Shown: positions 26,521-35,726, counted from the first letter of the stretch. The stretch: 64,000 nt of DNA from Phytohabitans suffuscus (GCF_011764565.1 NZ_AP022871.1:6510320-6574319), one strand, 5' to 3'. Notes: generated by a model not told the origin, from the letters alone. Numbers and translations: made by a program.

Positions 26521-27242
26521 TCAGATCTTTCCAGACCAGAGGCACTTTGCGAGACCTGGTGCGGCGGCTCCGGGCCCGCTGGCGGTGGGGCGGCGGGCGA
26601 GGCGGGCGCGTGACGGCTCGCGGCCCGCCCATAGCACGGCGGCGAGGCTGGCGGCCAACAGCACTGCCCACCGGTCGTGGGCTGCGGCCCAGTGGGGGTC
26701 GTCCGGCGTGACGAACAGCGCCCACCCGGCCGGCAGCAGGGTCGCCGCGAGGGCGAGCACGAGCACGGCCGGGGCGGCCAGGACGCCGGCGTCGCTGTCT
26801 GGGGCGCCGCGCAGGCGGGCGGCGGCGAGCCCGAGGGCCACCGCGGCCAGGGCGGCGGCCTCGAGCGTCAGACCGGGCAGCGGCAGCGTGCCGGCGGCGC
26901 CGTCCTGGGCGCCGGCAACGGTGACGGCCAGCAGCGCGCCCACCAGACGGTCACCGCGAGCGCGGCGAGGACGGCGCGGACGAGTTGCCGGGCGAGGCGC
27001 GGGGTGGGGACGGCCGCTAGGCCCCGCGCGGCCGGGTCGTCGAGCAGGAAGGCCGCGCCCACCGCGCCGCAGGCGGCGGCGAGGCGGAGCAGGGTGGCCA
27101 GGTCGCGGTCGCGCAGCGACACGCCCGACAGGGCCGGCACGGCGACGATCAGCAGGCCGAGGCCGGCCGCCGCCGCGAATGGTCGCCACGGCATCGCCCG
27201 CGCCGTCGGCACGACGAGGGCGGGCAGGACGCGGGGGCTCAT
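26521..27242 (-). CDS. ABC transporter-associated membrane protein, apparent frameshift
   Basis: Hydrophobic protein encoded last in the ECF-ABC operon. The N-terminal part starts at an ATG at 27242 overlapping the previous stop (MSPRVLPALVVPTARAMPW; then FAAAAGLGLLIVAVPALSGV). The C-terminal part (ALLAVTVAGAQDGAAGTLPL; AALAAVALGLAAARL; VLVLALAATLLPAGWALFV) continues in another frame after a slip near 26935. Combined length is about 238 residues with several membrane segments. No family motif is visible. It is probably an additional permease component; the frame break may be a sequencing indel or a real inactivation. Confidence 0.6.
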
Positions 27243-28840
27243 GCGCCGCACACCATCCGCTCGGGCTCCGGCACCGGCGGCGGCACGGCGACCCCGAAGA
27301 TCTCACCGACCCGCTCGGTCGGCGTGGCGGCGGCGCTCAGCTCCGCCCACGATGCCCGCACCCGCGGGGTGAGCTCGCTGGCGGGCAGGCGCAGCAGCGC
27401 GCGGGCCACCGCCATCTCGCGGTCGGGCACGGTCACGCCGAGCGCCCCGAACTGGGGGTCGCCGAACCCCACCCCGCCCCAGCTTGCCGCGTCGACCTCG
27501 CGCAGCCCGGCGGCGGCCTCCGATGTGGACTGACCTGCGAGCCAGGCCACGAGGACGGCCCGTGCGCCGCAGACGACGCCGTCAGCGCCGGCACCGGCGC
27601 GGGCGACGACCTCGTACGCCAGGGTGCCGGCGAACGCGAACTCCGAACGGCCGTCGCCCCAGCTCGTGCCCACCACCACCGTGCGCGGTGTGCCGGCGGC
27701 GGCGTCCGCCCGGCGCCACTCCCGCGCCCGCGTCGCCCGCTCCTCTGGGGTGCTGCTGACGTCCTCGCCTGTCCGCTCGTCGGCGATCCGCTGCCGGACC
27801 GCGAACGGCTGCCGCGCGACGTCGTCGGGCACCGGGCGCAGGACGCCGCGCACCACCTCGTCCCAGGCGCCGATCCAGGGCGCGAAGTCGGGGAACGCGC
27901 AGTAGGTGACCGCGCCGACCTGGCGGCAAGTCTGGAAGTCGGCGGGGTGCTCGCGCGCGGCGGTGCGGGCCGCCCCGGTCGTGTCGTCCGGGATGAGCTG
28001 TGCCGACCCGGCCAGCACCGCGACCGAGATGCCGGCCGCCGCGGCCGTGGTGAGCCGCCGACCGCGGGCCCCGCTGGCCGCGAGCGCGGCCACCGCCGCG
28101 AGGATGACAAGGCCGCACACGTATGCGAGGTGGCGGCCGGCGGGGCGGGTCATCAGGTCGACCGGCAGGTGCGGTGGCTCCGGTTCGGTCACGACCGGCA
28201 GCAGCCAGCGCAGCCAGGACTGGCCCGGGGTGGAGGGAAGCAGCGCCGCGTACGACACGACGACGAGGCCGAGCAGCGCGAGCGGGGCGAGGATGGTCGA
28301 GCGGACGAGCCGGGCGAGCACCACGCCGGCCGCGCCGAGCAGCAGCACTATGGCCGGGTAGAGCAGCAGCTCCCACAGACTGGGTCGCCCGGCCGCGCCG
28401 GGGGAGGCGGCGAGCACGGCGATCCGCAGGCCGGCCAGCGCGGCGGCCACCAGCCCCAGCGGCAGCACCGCCAGCAGGAACCCGCCGGTGCGCCACGGCT
28501 CGGGCAGCACAAGCACGCCGAAGAGCCCGTCGGCGCGGTGGCGGTGGGCGCGCAGGGCGGCGAGATTGGCCCCGACCATGGCCGCGCCGCCGAGCAGCAG
28601 CATCGCGACGAACTGCGGTGAGGCGTCGGCGTCTTGGAGCACGGGGTAGCGGTCGCCGGTGCCGATCAGCCGGCCCACCGCCCACGGCCCGATGAACAGC
28701 AGCACACCCGCGACCACCACCGGATGGCGCAGCAGGCGCGCCGCCTCGAACCGGGCCACGGCGAGCATGGCCCGACCCGGGGCGCCGGGGATCGGCGCGG
28801 TCACCGCCGCCGGCGGCGTGTCGAGCGCCGCCGCGCTCAC
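27239..28840 (-). CDS. ABC transporter permease, 533 aa
   Basis: Multi-spanning membrane protein. Segments include HPVVVAGVLLFIGPWAVGR, FLLAVLPLGLVAAALAGLR, ILAPLALLGLVVVSYAALL and HLAYVCGLVILAAVAALAA, followed by a soluble C-terminal half (about residues 290-533) with TCRQVGAVTYCAFPDF. It partners the ATPase encoded directly upstream (28837-29712), whose stop overlaps its start. The soluble extracytoplasmic half is unusual for a simple ABC-2 permease and could recognise substrate. The operon context suggests an export or stress-response transporter under ECF control. Confidence 0.78.
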   Translation of the reverse strand: MSAAALDTPPAAVTAPIPGAPGRAMLAVARFEAARLLRHPVVVAGVLLFIGPWAVGRLIGTGDRYPVLQDADASPQFVAMLLLGGAAMVGANLAALRAHRHRADGLFGVLVLPEPWRTGGFLLAVLPLGLVAAALAGLRIAVLAASPGAAGRPSLWELLLYPAIVLLLGAAGVVLARLVRSTILAPLALLGLVVVSYAALLPSTPGQSWLRWLLPVVTEPEPPHLPVDLMTRPAGRHLAYVCGLVILAAVAALAASGARGRRLTTAAAAGISVAVLAGSAQLIPDDTTGAARTAAREHPADFQTCRQVGAVTYCAFPDFAPWIGAWDEVVRGVLRPVPDDVARQPFAVRQRIADERTGEDVSSTPEERATRAREWRRADAAAGTPRTVVVGTSWGDGRSEFAFAGTLAYEVVARAGAGADGVVCGARAVLVAWLAGQSTSEAAAGLREVDAASWGGVGFGDPQFGALGVTVPDREMAVARALLRLPASELTPRVRASWAELSAAATPTERVGEIFGVAVPPPVPEPERMVCGA

Positions 28841-29712
28841 GCCCGCACCTCGCTGGCCGCCACGTCGACGAGCATCAGGTAGCCGTCTTCGACCGTGGGG
28901 TCGAGCAGGTCGGCGCCGGGCGGCGGGTCACCGACATGCCGGTACAGCCCTGTGCCGGTGCGCCAGGAGGCGAGGGCGTGCGGCTCGCGGCTGCCGCTGG
29001 TCCACACCCGGCCGCCGGCCAGCGTGGCGAGGGCGGCCGGCGGCCCGGCGAAACGCGCGAAGCCGCGGTCGAGCACGATGACGTGCTGGCACAGGGCCAT
29101 CACCTCCTCGGTCTGGTGGGTGGAGAGCAGCACCGTGCGCCCCTCGCCGAACTCGGCGATCATCTCCCGGAAGCGGAGCCGCTGCTCGGGGTCGAGGCCG
29201 ACGGTGGGCTCATCGAGGATCAGCAGCTCCGGATCGCCGACGAGTGCCGCGGCCAGCGCCACCCGCTGCCGCATGCCGCCGGACAGCGCCCGGATCCGCC
29301 GCCTCCGCTGCCCCTCCAGCCCCACCGCCGCAAGCACCCGCCGGACCTCCCCGTGGCGGGCCCGGCGGTCGGACAGCTCCTTGAGGATCGCCACGTAGTC
29401 GACGAACTCGAACGCGGTGAACCGTGGATGGAAGCCCGGATCCTGTGGCAGGTAGCCCAAGCGGCGGCGCACCGCCAGCCGGCCGCCGGCGGTGCGCGGG
29501 TCGGCGCCGAGCACGGTCAGCTCGCCGCTGTCCGGCACCAGCGCGGTGGCCACGATGCGCAGCAGGGTGGTCTTGCCGGCGCCGTTGGGCCCGAGCAGCG
29601 CGGTCACCCCGGCGGTCAGCGTGAGGTCCACATCGGACAGTGCCGGGGTGCGCCCGTAGCGCAGGGACAGGCCGGACGCGCGGACGGCGGGAGCGGTCGC
29701 CGCGATGGTCAC
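28837..29712 (-). CDS. ABC transporter ATP-binding protein, 291 aa
   Basis: Cytoplasmic ATPase. Walker A is GPNGAGKTTLL, the Q-loop region reads GYLPQDPGFHP, the signature is LSGGMRQRVALA, Walker B is LLILDEPTVGLDP, and the switch histidine is in LLSTHQTEEV. The order matches ABC-2 type exporters. A GTG at 29712 is chosen because AGGAGGA lies just upstream, although the frame is open further. Its start overlaps the stop of the anti-sigma gene and its end overlaps the permease start, so all are co-translated. Confidence 0.95.
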   Translation of the reverse strand: MTIAATAPAVRASGLSLRYGRTPALSDVDLTLTAGVTALLGPNGAGKTTLLRIVATALVPDSGELTVLGADPRTAGGRLAVRRRLGYLPQDPGFHPRFTAFEFVDYVAILKELSDRRARHGEVRRVLAAVGLEGQRRRRIRALSGGMRQRVALAAALVGDPELLILDEPTVGLDPEQRLRFREMIAEFGEGRTVLLSTHQTEEVMALCQHVIVLDRGFARFAGPPAALATLAGGRVWTSGSREPHALASWRTGTGLYRHVGDPPPGADLLDPTVEDGYLMLVDVAASEVRA

Positions 29713-30554
29713 CGGATCCTCCTGGGGGTCTCGAACGCCCAGCGGTGCCGGGCGAGGACGGCCGCCGCCACAGCCGCGGCAAGGGCGAGCGCGAGCTGGC
29801 CGGCCGGCACGAAGACCGCCGACCCGCCCCGCCCCGCGCCGAGCGTGGCGCCGACGAGGGCCAGCCAGCCGGCGGCGACGAGCACGCCCGCGGCGACCGG
29901 GCCGAACCTGGGTGTGAGCGCGAGGCTTGTCACGGTCAGGGCCAGTGACGGTAGGAACCAGCCGAGCACGGCCAGCCCGAGGTCGGGTACCGCGAGACTC
30001 GCGAGTCCACTGAGGACGGTGGTGGTGGACAGCACCGCCGTGCAGCGCAGCAGCACGAGCCGGAGCGTGTGCATCGGCGCGACGAGCGAGATCTCGTAGG
30101 TCGGGTCGAACCGCGGGCCGAACGACAGCGTCACCCCGGCCACCGGCAGCAGCGGCGCGACCACCAGGAACACCGCCGGGTGGGCCAGATGGGCCAGTAG
30201 CGCGGTCAGCGCCAGCGTCGAGGTGACCGCCGCGAGCCAGGAGCGGCGCAGCGTCGGCGTCGCGGCCAGCAGGCGGGCGGTGTGATCGGGCACGCCGGCC
30301 CGGACCAGCAGGCGCTCCACCGGCCCCGGCACCGGGGCGTCGAGTTCGGCGTCGAGGCGGGCCCAGCCGTCGCCGACGAGCCCCGCGGGGGCCACTGCGG
30401 AGAGCCGGTCGCGGCAGGGTGCACAGGCCGCCAGGTGCGCGTCCGCCGACCACAGGGCGGGCGGGGCCAGCCCCAGCGCCGCGTATCGCCGGATCTGCTC
30501 GTCGCTCAGGTGCCAGCCGGTGGCGTCCATGCCCGCCTCCAGTCCCACGCTCAT
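29709..30554 (-). CDS. zinc-finger anti-sigma-like membrane protein, 281 aa
   Basis: The N-terminal cytoplasmic domain has an anti-sigma zinc-finger-like motif (DAHLAACAPCRDRL, about residues 38-51). At least five hydrophobic segments follow (LAAVTSTLALTALLAHLA; AVFLVVAPLLPVAGVTLSFG; LGLAVLGWFLPSLALTVTSL; QLALALAAAVAAAVLA). It lies 16 bases downstream of the ECF sigma gene and overlaps the ABC ATPase start. It probably sequesters the sigma factor until a membrane signal is sensed. Having this many membrane segments suggests it may also serve as part of the transporter. Confidence 0.82.
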   Translation of the reverse strand: MSVGLEAGMDATGWHLSDEQIRRYAALGLAPPALWSADAHLAACAPCRDRLSAVAPAGLVGDGWARLDAELDAPVPGPVERLLVRAGVPDHTARLLAATPTLRRSWLAAVTSTLALTALLAHLAHPAVFLVVAPLLPVAGVTLSFGPRFDPTYEISLVAPMHTLRLVLLRCTAVLSTTTVLSGLASLAVPDLGLAVLGWFLPSLALTVTSLALTPRFGPVAAGVLVAAGWLALVGATLGAGRGGSAVFVPAGQLALALAAAVAAAVLARHRWAFETPRRIR

Positions 30555-30570
30555 CGCCGCCTCTCCACGC

Positions 30571-31113
30571 TCACGCCAGCTCCTGCCGCAGCTGGCGGCG
30601 GGCCCGCATCGCCCGGGTCTTGACCGTGTCGGCCGGGATGCCGAGCAGCACCGCCGCCTCGGCCGTGGTCAGCCCGTCGAGCACGGTCGCCTGCACTACC
30701 GCCCGCAGCTCGGGTGAGAGGCGGCCTAGCGCCCCGGCCAGGTCGCTGTGCTCCACGCCGAGCAGGACCTGTTCCTCTGCCGAGGGGGCGTCGGGATGCC
30801 GCCGCCGGGCCAGCCGGCCGAGCAGTCGCTGGCCGGCACTCTGCCTTCGCAGCGAGTCGATCAGCCGCCGGGAGCCGATCCGCCACAGCCAGCCGGGCAC
30901 GTCGCCGGAGGGGTCGCGGAGGCGGGCCTTGCCCCGCCACACCGCCAGGAACGTCTCCTGCACCACGTCGTCGACCAGCGACCGGTCGGCGCAGCGGTAA
31001 CGCAGCCGCAGCAGCAGCCAGGCGGCGTGGCGCCGGTAGAACGCCTCGAAGGCGCTCCGGTCACCGGCCGCGATGGCCGCGAGCAGCTCGGCGTCGCCGT
31101 CCGTCCGGGTCAC
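30571..31113 (-). CDS. ECF-family RNA polymerase sigma factor, 180 aa
   Basis: Sigma-70 region 2 is at about residues 22-90 (RSAFEAFYRRHAAWLLLRLR; VVQETFLAVWRG; VPGWLWRIGSRRLIDSLRR). Region 4 is at about 125-175 (LSPELRAVVQATVLDGLTTA; PADTVKTRAMRARRQLRQEL). Length is standard and no C-terminal extension is present. A GTG at 31113 is the start, with a GAAGGGGAT element upstream. It leads a co-directional operon with anti-sigma, ATPase and permease genes and probably autoregulates it. No conserved ECF -35 (AAC) was confidently identified upstream. Confidence 0.93.
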   Translation of the reverse strand: MTRTDGDAELLAAIAAGDRSAFEAFYRRHAAWLLLRLRYRCADRSLVDDVVQETFLAVWRGKARLRDPSGDVPGWLWRIGSRRLIDSLRRQSAGQRLLGRLARRRHPDAPSAEEQVLLGVEHSDLAGALGRLSPELRAVVQATVLDGLTTAEAAVLLGIPADTVKTRAMRARRQLRQELA

Positions 31114-31146
31114 ATCCCCTTCATCGCGCCGAGCACCGCGAACGGT

Positions 31147-31350
31147 TCACCCGCGCCCCGGGGCCGGGCGCGGGCTCAGGCCAGCTCGCCGGCGGCGCAT
31201 CACGCCGACCGGTTTGAAGCCGACCTTCTGGTACGCCCGGATCGCCGCCGCGTTGTCCGCGGCAGGGTCGATCACAACGCGGTGGTGACCCGGTCGTGGA
31301 GAAGGTGGCGGGCGAGCGCGCGCAGCGCGTCGGTGCGGCCCGGCCAGTCC
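31147..31350 (-). pseudogene. GNAT acetyltransferase C-terminal remnant
   Basis: The frames read GRTDALRALARHLLHDRVTT and then, after a frame slip near 31285, RVVIDPAADNAAAIRAYQKV and GFKPVGVMR. This is the acetyl-CoA-binding and C-terminal part of aminoglycoside-acetyltransferase-like GNAT proteins. The N-terminal half is missing and the rest is out of frame, so it is inactive. Confidence 0.6.
31150..31174 (-). terminator. hairpin upstream of the ECF operon
   Basis: CCCGCGCCC (31150-31158) pairs with GGGCGCGGG (31166-31174) across a 7-base loop. It sits at the 3' end of the GNAT remnant and about 37 bases upstream of the sigma-factor start. It may terminate upstream transcription or lie in the ECF leader. 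Confidence 0.35.
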
Positions 31351-31576
31351 GGGCGTGCTCCTGGATACGGTCCTCCACGCCGGCCAGCCTCGACCGCACC
31401 GCGCTCCCGACGTATCGAACGGCATTGTTCGAGTCGGCCGCGATGTAGACGGCCGTCACGAACTCCGACCAGAACTCCTCCTCGACGATCTGCAGCAGCG
31501 TCGCAGCTGCCGGAACTCGTCGTAGGAGGGCCGCGCCGGCGAGGTCGCAGGCGGTGTCATACGCCTCTGGCTGCAC
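31351..31576 (-). pseudogene. possible GIY-YIG-like fragment
   Basis: The frame starts MQPEAYDTACDLAGAALLRR and includes VTAVYIAADSNNAVRYVGSA then VEDRIQEHART. The VYI..RYVGSA spacing resembles the GIY-YIG nuclease core. It runs without a stop into the GNAT remnant in a different frame, so its end is a junction. Family assignment is tentative. Confidence 0.35.
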
Positions 31577-31986
31577 CTGTCTGTTGCGCTGGGGGAGAGA
31601 CGATCTCGCCTGGTGTCGTAGTGTCGGTGGTGGGCGGCGTGGTCGGCCACCGCAAACACGGCCACGTCGCCTGCCTTGCTTGGGTTTGACCGCCGCGTGT
31701 GGATAGTCGGGGTGGTTCTACGGGTCCATGCCACGCGGGTGTGGATGGCAAGGCTGGTGCGGCCCGATCCCATCAGGCGGTGGAAAGCCGCCAACTGCCC
31801 TGTGGCTGTCGCTCTGGCATCGTGCCCGGGTGGACCATGCGCCCGCTCGCACCGGCGGCGAACCACGCGGCCCATCGGCTGATGAAGTCGTCCAAGTCTC
31901 CTACCGAAAGCGGAGTAAACGGCCAGGCCGCCTAAAATTCGGCAAGGCCGCTTCCTAGTGCAGCTCCGCTTTAGTCCTTGAGGGGT
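31577..31986. other. intergenic, no supported gene
   Basis: About 400 bases between fragments of GIY-YIG-like and IS630-like sequence. Short frames are present on both strands, but none has a convincing start, composition or family similarity. It is probably element debris. Confidence 0.4.
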
Positions 31987-32130
31987 TCATGTCGCTTTGA
32001 GTGGTCGGCCGTTGTAGGTACATCGGAAGGGTTTGGTGGTTTGGTTGTAGACGATGACGAAGTTTTCGATCTTGTTGGCGAGGTGCTGGCGGGAGGTGAA
32101 CTCGCCTCGGCGCAGCGGGTGCGAACGAAT
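31987..32130 (-). pseudogene. IS630-like transposase C-terminal remnant
   Basis: The frame reads GEFTSRQHLANKIENFVIVY, then NQTTKPFRCTYNGRPLKAT and a stop. This matches the end of IS630-type DDE transposases, where F(T/D)S..DL...I..FI..YN...KPF.WT is characteristic. Nothing upstream of this motif is present. It abuts the truncated SDR gene at about 32130 and is distinct from the intact IS630 element at 57.8-59.4 kb. Confidence 0.55.
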
Positions 32131-32497
32131 CCGAGCAGGCTCTCGTCCAGACGTCGATGTCGGTGTCGAGCGGGGTCTTGTCCCGGCCGATGGTGTTGGG
32201 CGAGAGGTCGGCACCGACGTTGTAGAGGCCGTTGATGGTGCCGAACTGCGACAGCGAGGCGTCCACGAGTCGTTGAACCGAGGTGTCGTCTGCGAGGTCG
32301 AACTGCACCGCCAGCGCCGTGCCGCCGGCTTGTTCGATGTTCTGCTGGGTTGTCTGTGCACCCTGGAGGTTGATGTCGCCGCCGACGACGTTTGCGCTCT
32401 CTTTCGCGAGTCGCCGTGCGGTTTCGGCGCCGATCCCGGTCGCGCCTCCGGCGATTACGCTGGTCTTACCTGATAGTCCGCGCACGTCGCGCTCCAT
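32131..32497 (-). pseudogene. short-chain dehydrogenase, 3'-truncated
   Basis: Starts at an ATG at 32497 (MERDVRGLSGKTSVIAGG). The Rossmann glycine motif is AGGATGIG, followed by GGDINLQGA and the NAG-equivalent NVGAD. Homology stops at DTDIDVWTR, just before the segment that would carry the Ser-Tyr-Lys active site. Beyond this the same frame runs to 31955 through the antisense-frame sequence of the IS630 remnant, which implies a deletion or insertion joint. The protein would lack its catalytic residues. Confidence 0.65.
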
Positions 32498-32627
32498 TGC
32501 TCGTAGTTCGGGATGATGTTGTGACGATGGTGTTGTGGTCTTGTCGCCGGCTGATGTTGACTCAGCTGCGTTGCGGCGTCGGAACGTTGCTGCTGGACGG
32601 CGCGGACTTGAGGGCACTGGTGGGCGA

Positions 32628-33218
32628 TCATGCTGTGAAGGTGGCGAACGCCTCGTCGATGAGCTCGACGAGGTCGAGTTCGCCATCCGAGGCGGTCCAG
32701 TGGTCGAGCGCGACGTTGAGGCAGTCCAGCGCGGCGGCCGCTTTGACCGACATCGTTAGCGAAACCGTTTCAGGGTGTGCGGTCCGGTCGGCCAGCGCCT
32801 GGGCCAACACGGGCCGCCAGCTGTGTTGCTGTTCCAACTGCCGCGCGCACAGCGCAGGGGTCTGCAGCACGAGACGCGTGGTGGCCAGCGCGTCGGCCGG
32901 GTCCTGGTGGTAGGGCGCGAGGACGGTGTCCAGAGCGCGGCGAAGCGCGGTCCAGTCGTCTTCTGCTGCGGGACGGGCGCGCACGGCGTCTGCTAGTTGC
33001 TCGCCCTGGGCGTCGAAGGCACCCAGGACGGCGTCCTCCTTGCTGGCGAAGTAGCGCAGAAACGTGCTGCGCGATACGCCGGCAGCCTCGGCCAGGTCGT
33101 TGACCGTGACCTTTTCGAAGCCCTCCCGAACGAACAGTGCGAAGGCGACCTGGGCCAGTTCGGACCGGATCGCTGCCCGAGCGATATCCCGCGTGGTTGT
33201 GCGCGTAGCCAGAACCAT
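32628..33218 (-). CDS. TetR-family regulator, 196 aa
   Basis: The N-terminal HTH is at about residues 18-63 (RSELAQVAFALFVREGFEKV; TVNDLAEAAGVSRSTFLRYF). The C-terminal ligand domain is alpha-helical and family-typical in length. It is divergently oriented to the F420/NADP-type oxidoreductase gene at 33439. The truncated SDR gene lies downstream on the same strand. Likely targets are the divergent gene and itself. In the 220-base spacer, CTGGT-gtcag-ACCAG (33283-33297) and ATGT-cgaga-ACAT (33265-33277) are candidate but weak operators. Confidence 0.9.
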   Translation of the reverse strand: MVLATRTTTRDIARAAIRSELAQVAFALFVREGFEKVTVNDLAEAAGVSRSTFLRYFASKEDAVLGAFDAQGEQLADAVRARPAAEDDWTALRRALDTVLAPYHQDPADALATTRLVLQTPALCARQLEQQHSWRPVLAQALADRTAHPETVSLTMSVKAAAALDCLNVALDHWTASDGELDLVELIDEAFATFTA

Positions 33219-33438
33219 ATGGCTATGCTACCCGTTATTGGCCACGTGTCGCAGGTATGAACTAATGTCGAGAACATGAGACCTGGTGTCAGACCAGATT
33301 GATGGTCCCACGGCGCGGCGACCCATGGGCGGTCGTTGTGCCGCTATGGGCACCGCAGGGACCGGGGCCACGCCCGTTCCGGGTCCTGCTCGATCGGCTG
33401 AGCACCGTGATCGCCTCAGGAAGTGGAGACCCAACCTC

Positions 33439-34194
33439 ATGGTTAGAACCCTCGCGCTGATCGGCAGTGGCAACATCGGTGGCGCTGTGGCCCGCTTGGC
33501 GGTGGCCGCTGGCGTGGACGTGATTTTGAGCAACGCACGCGGCCCGGAGAGTCTTGCGGATCTGGTCGCCGAACTGGGCGAGAGGTCCCGTGCGGCCACC
33601 CCGGTCCAAGCGGCGCAGGCCGGCGATCTCGTCGTCGCCACCATCCCGATGCATGCCTACCGGCAGCTTCCAGCCTCCGCGCTCGCCGGAAAGACGGTCA
33701 TTGACACAATGAACTACTATCCCGACCGCGACGGCCGGATCCCCGAACTCGAGGCGGGGACCTTGACGTCCAGTGCCCTCGTGCAGCAGCACCTGGCGGA
33801 TTCGCGGGTGGTGAAGGCGTTCAACAACATCGACTTCCGTCGCCTGTTCACACTGGCCCGACCCGTCGGCGACCCGGACCGCAGCGCGCTGCCGATCAGC
33901 GGCGACGACCGCGACGCCAAGGCCGAGGTAGCGGATCTGCTCGACACCCTCGGCTACGACAGTGTCGACATCGGGTCGCTGGCCGACAGTTGGCGAAGCC
34001 AGCCCGGCACCCCGGTCTACGTCCAGCCCTACTTCCCCTTCTCGACCCCGACTGATCTGAGCCAGGAAGCCATCTACCGTTGGTACCTGCAAACTCCCGG
34101 TGTGCCCATCCCGGCCGAACAGGTGCGGCGCCTGGCCGACGCCGCTGCCCGGACGGCGGTAGACGATTCCGGGGCGACCTCCGCCCATGGCTGA
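33439..34194 (+). CDS. NADP/F420-type oxidoreductase-like protein, 251 aa
   Basis: The N-terminal Rossmann fold has LALIGSGNIGGAVARLAVAA, then VILSNARGPESLADLV, the pattern of NADPH-dependent F420 reductases and related proteins. A conserved KAFNNIDFRRL segment follows. The C-terminal helices are less conserved. The ATG at 33439 has GTGGAG about 10 bases upstream; the upstream open frame has no homology. A decayed F420-dependent LLM oxidoreductase gene lies just downstream, consistent with an F420 theme. Substrate is unknown. Confidence 0.82.
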   Translation: MVRTLALIGSGNIGGAVARLAVAAGVDVILSNARGPESLADLVAELGERSRAATPVQAAQAGDLVVATIPMHAYRQLPASALAGKTVIDTMNYYPDRDGRIPELEAGTLTSSALVQQHLADSRVVKAFNNIDFRRLFTLARPVGDPDRSALPISGDDRDAKAEVADLLDTLGYDSVDIGSLADSWRSQPGTPVYVQPYFPFSTPTDLSQEAIYRWYLQTPGVPIPAEQVRRLADAAARTAVDDSGATSAHG

Positions 34195-34236
34195 GCGCGT
34201 TCGGTTTCGCCCTCGGGTAAACGCGGGGGCACGGCT

Positions 34237-34876
34237 ATGAAGCTGGGGGTGCACATCATCGGGTTCGACCTGCCGGACCCGGATCGTGGCGCCGTGGCAT
34301 CGGAGCTGGCCGCCGCCGAGAACGCCGGTTTGGGATGGCTGTCTGCTGGCCGAGATCGTCACCACCCTGGACGTGCTCTCGAGTGGGCGGGCCCCCGCGG
34401 GCTCGGCGCCGCGTGGTACGAGTGGGAGCATGGCGGCCTTGGTGTCCCGTTTCCACCCACAGCTGAACGATTCGAGCGGCTCGAGCAGGCGCTACAGATC
34501 TGCCTACAGATGTGGGACCCGCTCGACAACGGCCCATTTGTCGGTAGCCACTACCAACTCGCCGAGACCGTCTGCGTGCCGGCGCCGGCCAGCCTGCCGC
34601 ACGCGGAGATCATGGTCGGCGGTAACGGCGAAAGAAGACACTCAGGCTGGTCGCCCAGTACGCCGATGCCTGCAACCTGACCACTGCCAGGATGTCGACC
34701 GGGACTACGCGGGTATACGGAAGACCACAACCCATGCCCAGGACACGAGCGGGGCTATCGACCTGGAGACGTTCATTCCCGAGATGGCCCGGTACGCTCA
34801 GTTCGGCATCGGTCCGGAACATTGGCTCGAGTACCAGTGGCCTCCGCCGACGCCCGTCTTCCGGATGCTTGGCTGA
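34237..34876 (+). pseudogene. LLM-class F420-dependent oxidoreductase, broken
   Basis: Luciferase-like monooxygenase segments are scattered over frames. MKLGVHIIGFDLPDP and AAENAGLGWLS are followed by LAEIVTTLDVLSSGRA in another frame. GAAWYEWEHGGLGVPFPPTA then ERFERLEQALQICLQMW and HYQLAETVCVPAPAS return to the first frame. KKTLRLVAQYADACNLTTA is in a third. The central part between AENAG and LAEIV is missing, and the C-terminal end is shortened to FIPEMARYAQFG. Multiple shifts and deletions make it non-functional. Confidence 0.75.
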
Positions 34877-34922
34877 ACTGTTGGCGTTCGAGAGAAGGAC
34901 CTGTTCGTCCCGATTTGGGTGG

Positions 34923-35726
34923 CTACTTCACCAAGCCTTTCATCTTTTTGGCTATCAATGGGATTGCCCGTGCGGGCATGAGGCGGGAGAGGCGGTCGAG
35001 CATGCGGGCGTCCTTGCCGATGGTGACTCGCGGTTCGCCCGTCGCGATGGCGTTGACGATCTGCCGGGCGGCCTCGGCAGGAGATGTGAGTCTGGCGGCC
35101 GCTTCGGCCTGATCAGCGACGGCGCTCCGCGCGTCGACTCCGGAGTTGCCCAGGATGCTGGTGGCGATGCCGCCGGGGAACACGATGGTTACTTTCAGGG
35201 GACCGCTTTGATGCTCGGCGATGAGTCCTTCGGTGAAGAGCTTCACCGCCGCCTTGCTCGCGCCGTAAGCGCCCTGCCCGGGGAACGGCACCAGCGAGCC
35301 CATCGACGCGATGTTGACCAACGACGACGCTGGCCGCGCCTCAAGTAGTGGCAGGAAAGCCTTTGTGGTGTTGACTGTGCCCCAGAAGTTGACCGCCAGC
35401 ACGCGCTCGATGTCCTTGAAGCTTAGGTCGGTGATCGGTTTGAAGGCGTGCACGATGCCGGCGACGTTGATTAGGCCGTCGACCTGTCCGTAAGCGGTGG
35501 TCAACGCCGAAGGCAGTGCCAGGACTGCAGCCCGGTCGGTGATGTCGACGGCGATGGTGGTCAACCGATCGCCGGCCTGGGCGAGGACGGCTGTCTGCTT
35601 GAGGCCCGTTTCGCTGAGGTCGACCGCGGCGACACGGGCACCGCGGGCCAGGAGCGCCAGAGCGACCTCGCGACCGATCCCATTCCCAGCGCCGGTGACG
35701 ACGAAGACGTTGTCTCTGATCTCCAC
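34923..35726 (-). CDS. SDR-family oxidoreductase, 267 aa
   Basis: Classical short-chain dehydrogenase. The cofactor motif is VVTGAGNGIGREVA, the structural motif is NVAGIVH, and the catalytic set is in NIASMGSL and GAYGASKAAVK (Ser, Tyr, Lys). The sequence resembles the SDR type often encoded with steroid- or monoterpenoid-active flavoproteins. It lies 11 bases downstream of the ketosteroid-dehydrogenase-like gene on the same strand and is therefore probably co-transcribed with it. Substrate is not determinable. Confidence 0.92.
   Translation of the reverse strand: MEIRDNVFVVTGAGNGIGREVALALLARGARVAAVDLSETGLKQTAVLAQAGDRLTTIAVDITDRAAVLALPSALTTAYGQVDGLINVAGIVHAFKPITDLSFKDIERVLAVNFWGTVNTTKAFLPLLEARPASSLVNIASMGSLVPFPGQGAYGASKAAVKLFTEGLIAEHQSGPLKVTIVFPGGIATSILGNSGVDARSAVADQAEAAARLTSPAEAARQIVNAIATGEPRVTIGKDARMLDRLSRLMPARAIPLIAKKMKGLVK

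Noticed and set aside
26585..28621. A 678-codon open frame on the plus strand
   Set aside because: Antisense to the ABC permease genes; Arg/Gly/Gln-rich without hydrophobic or catalytic motifs.
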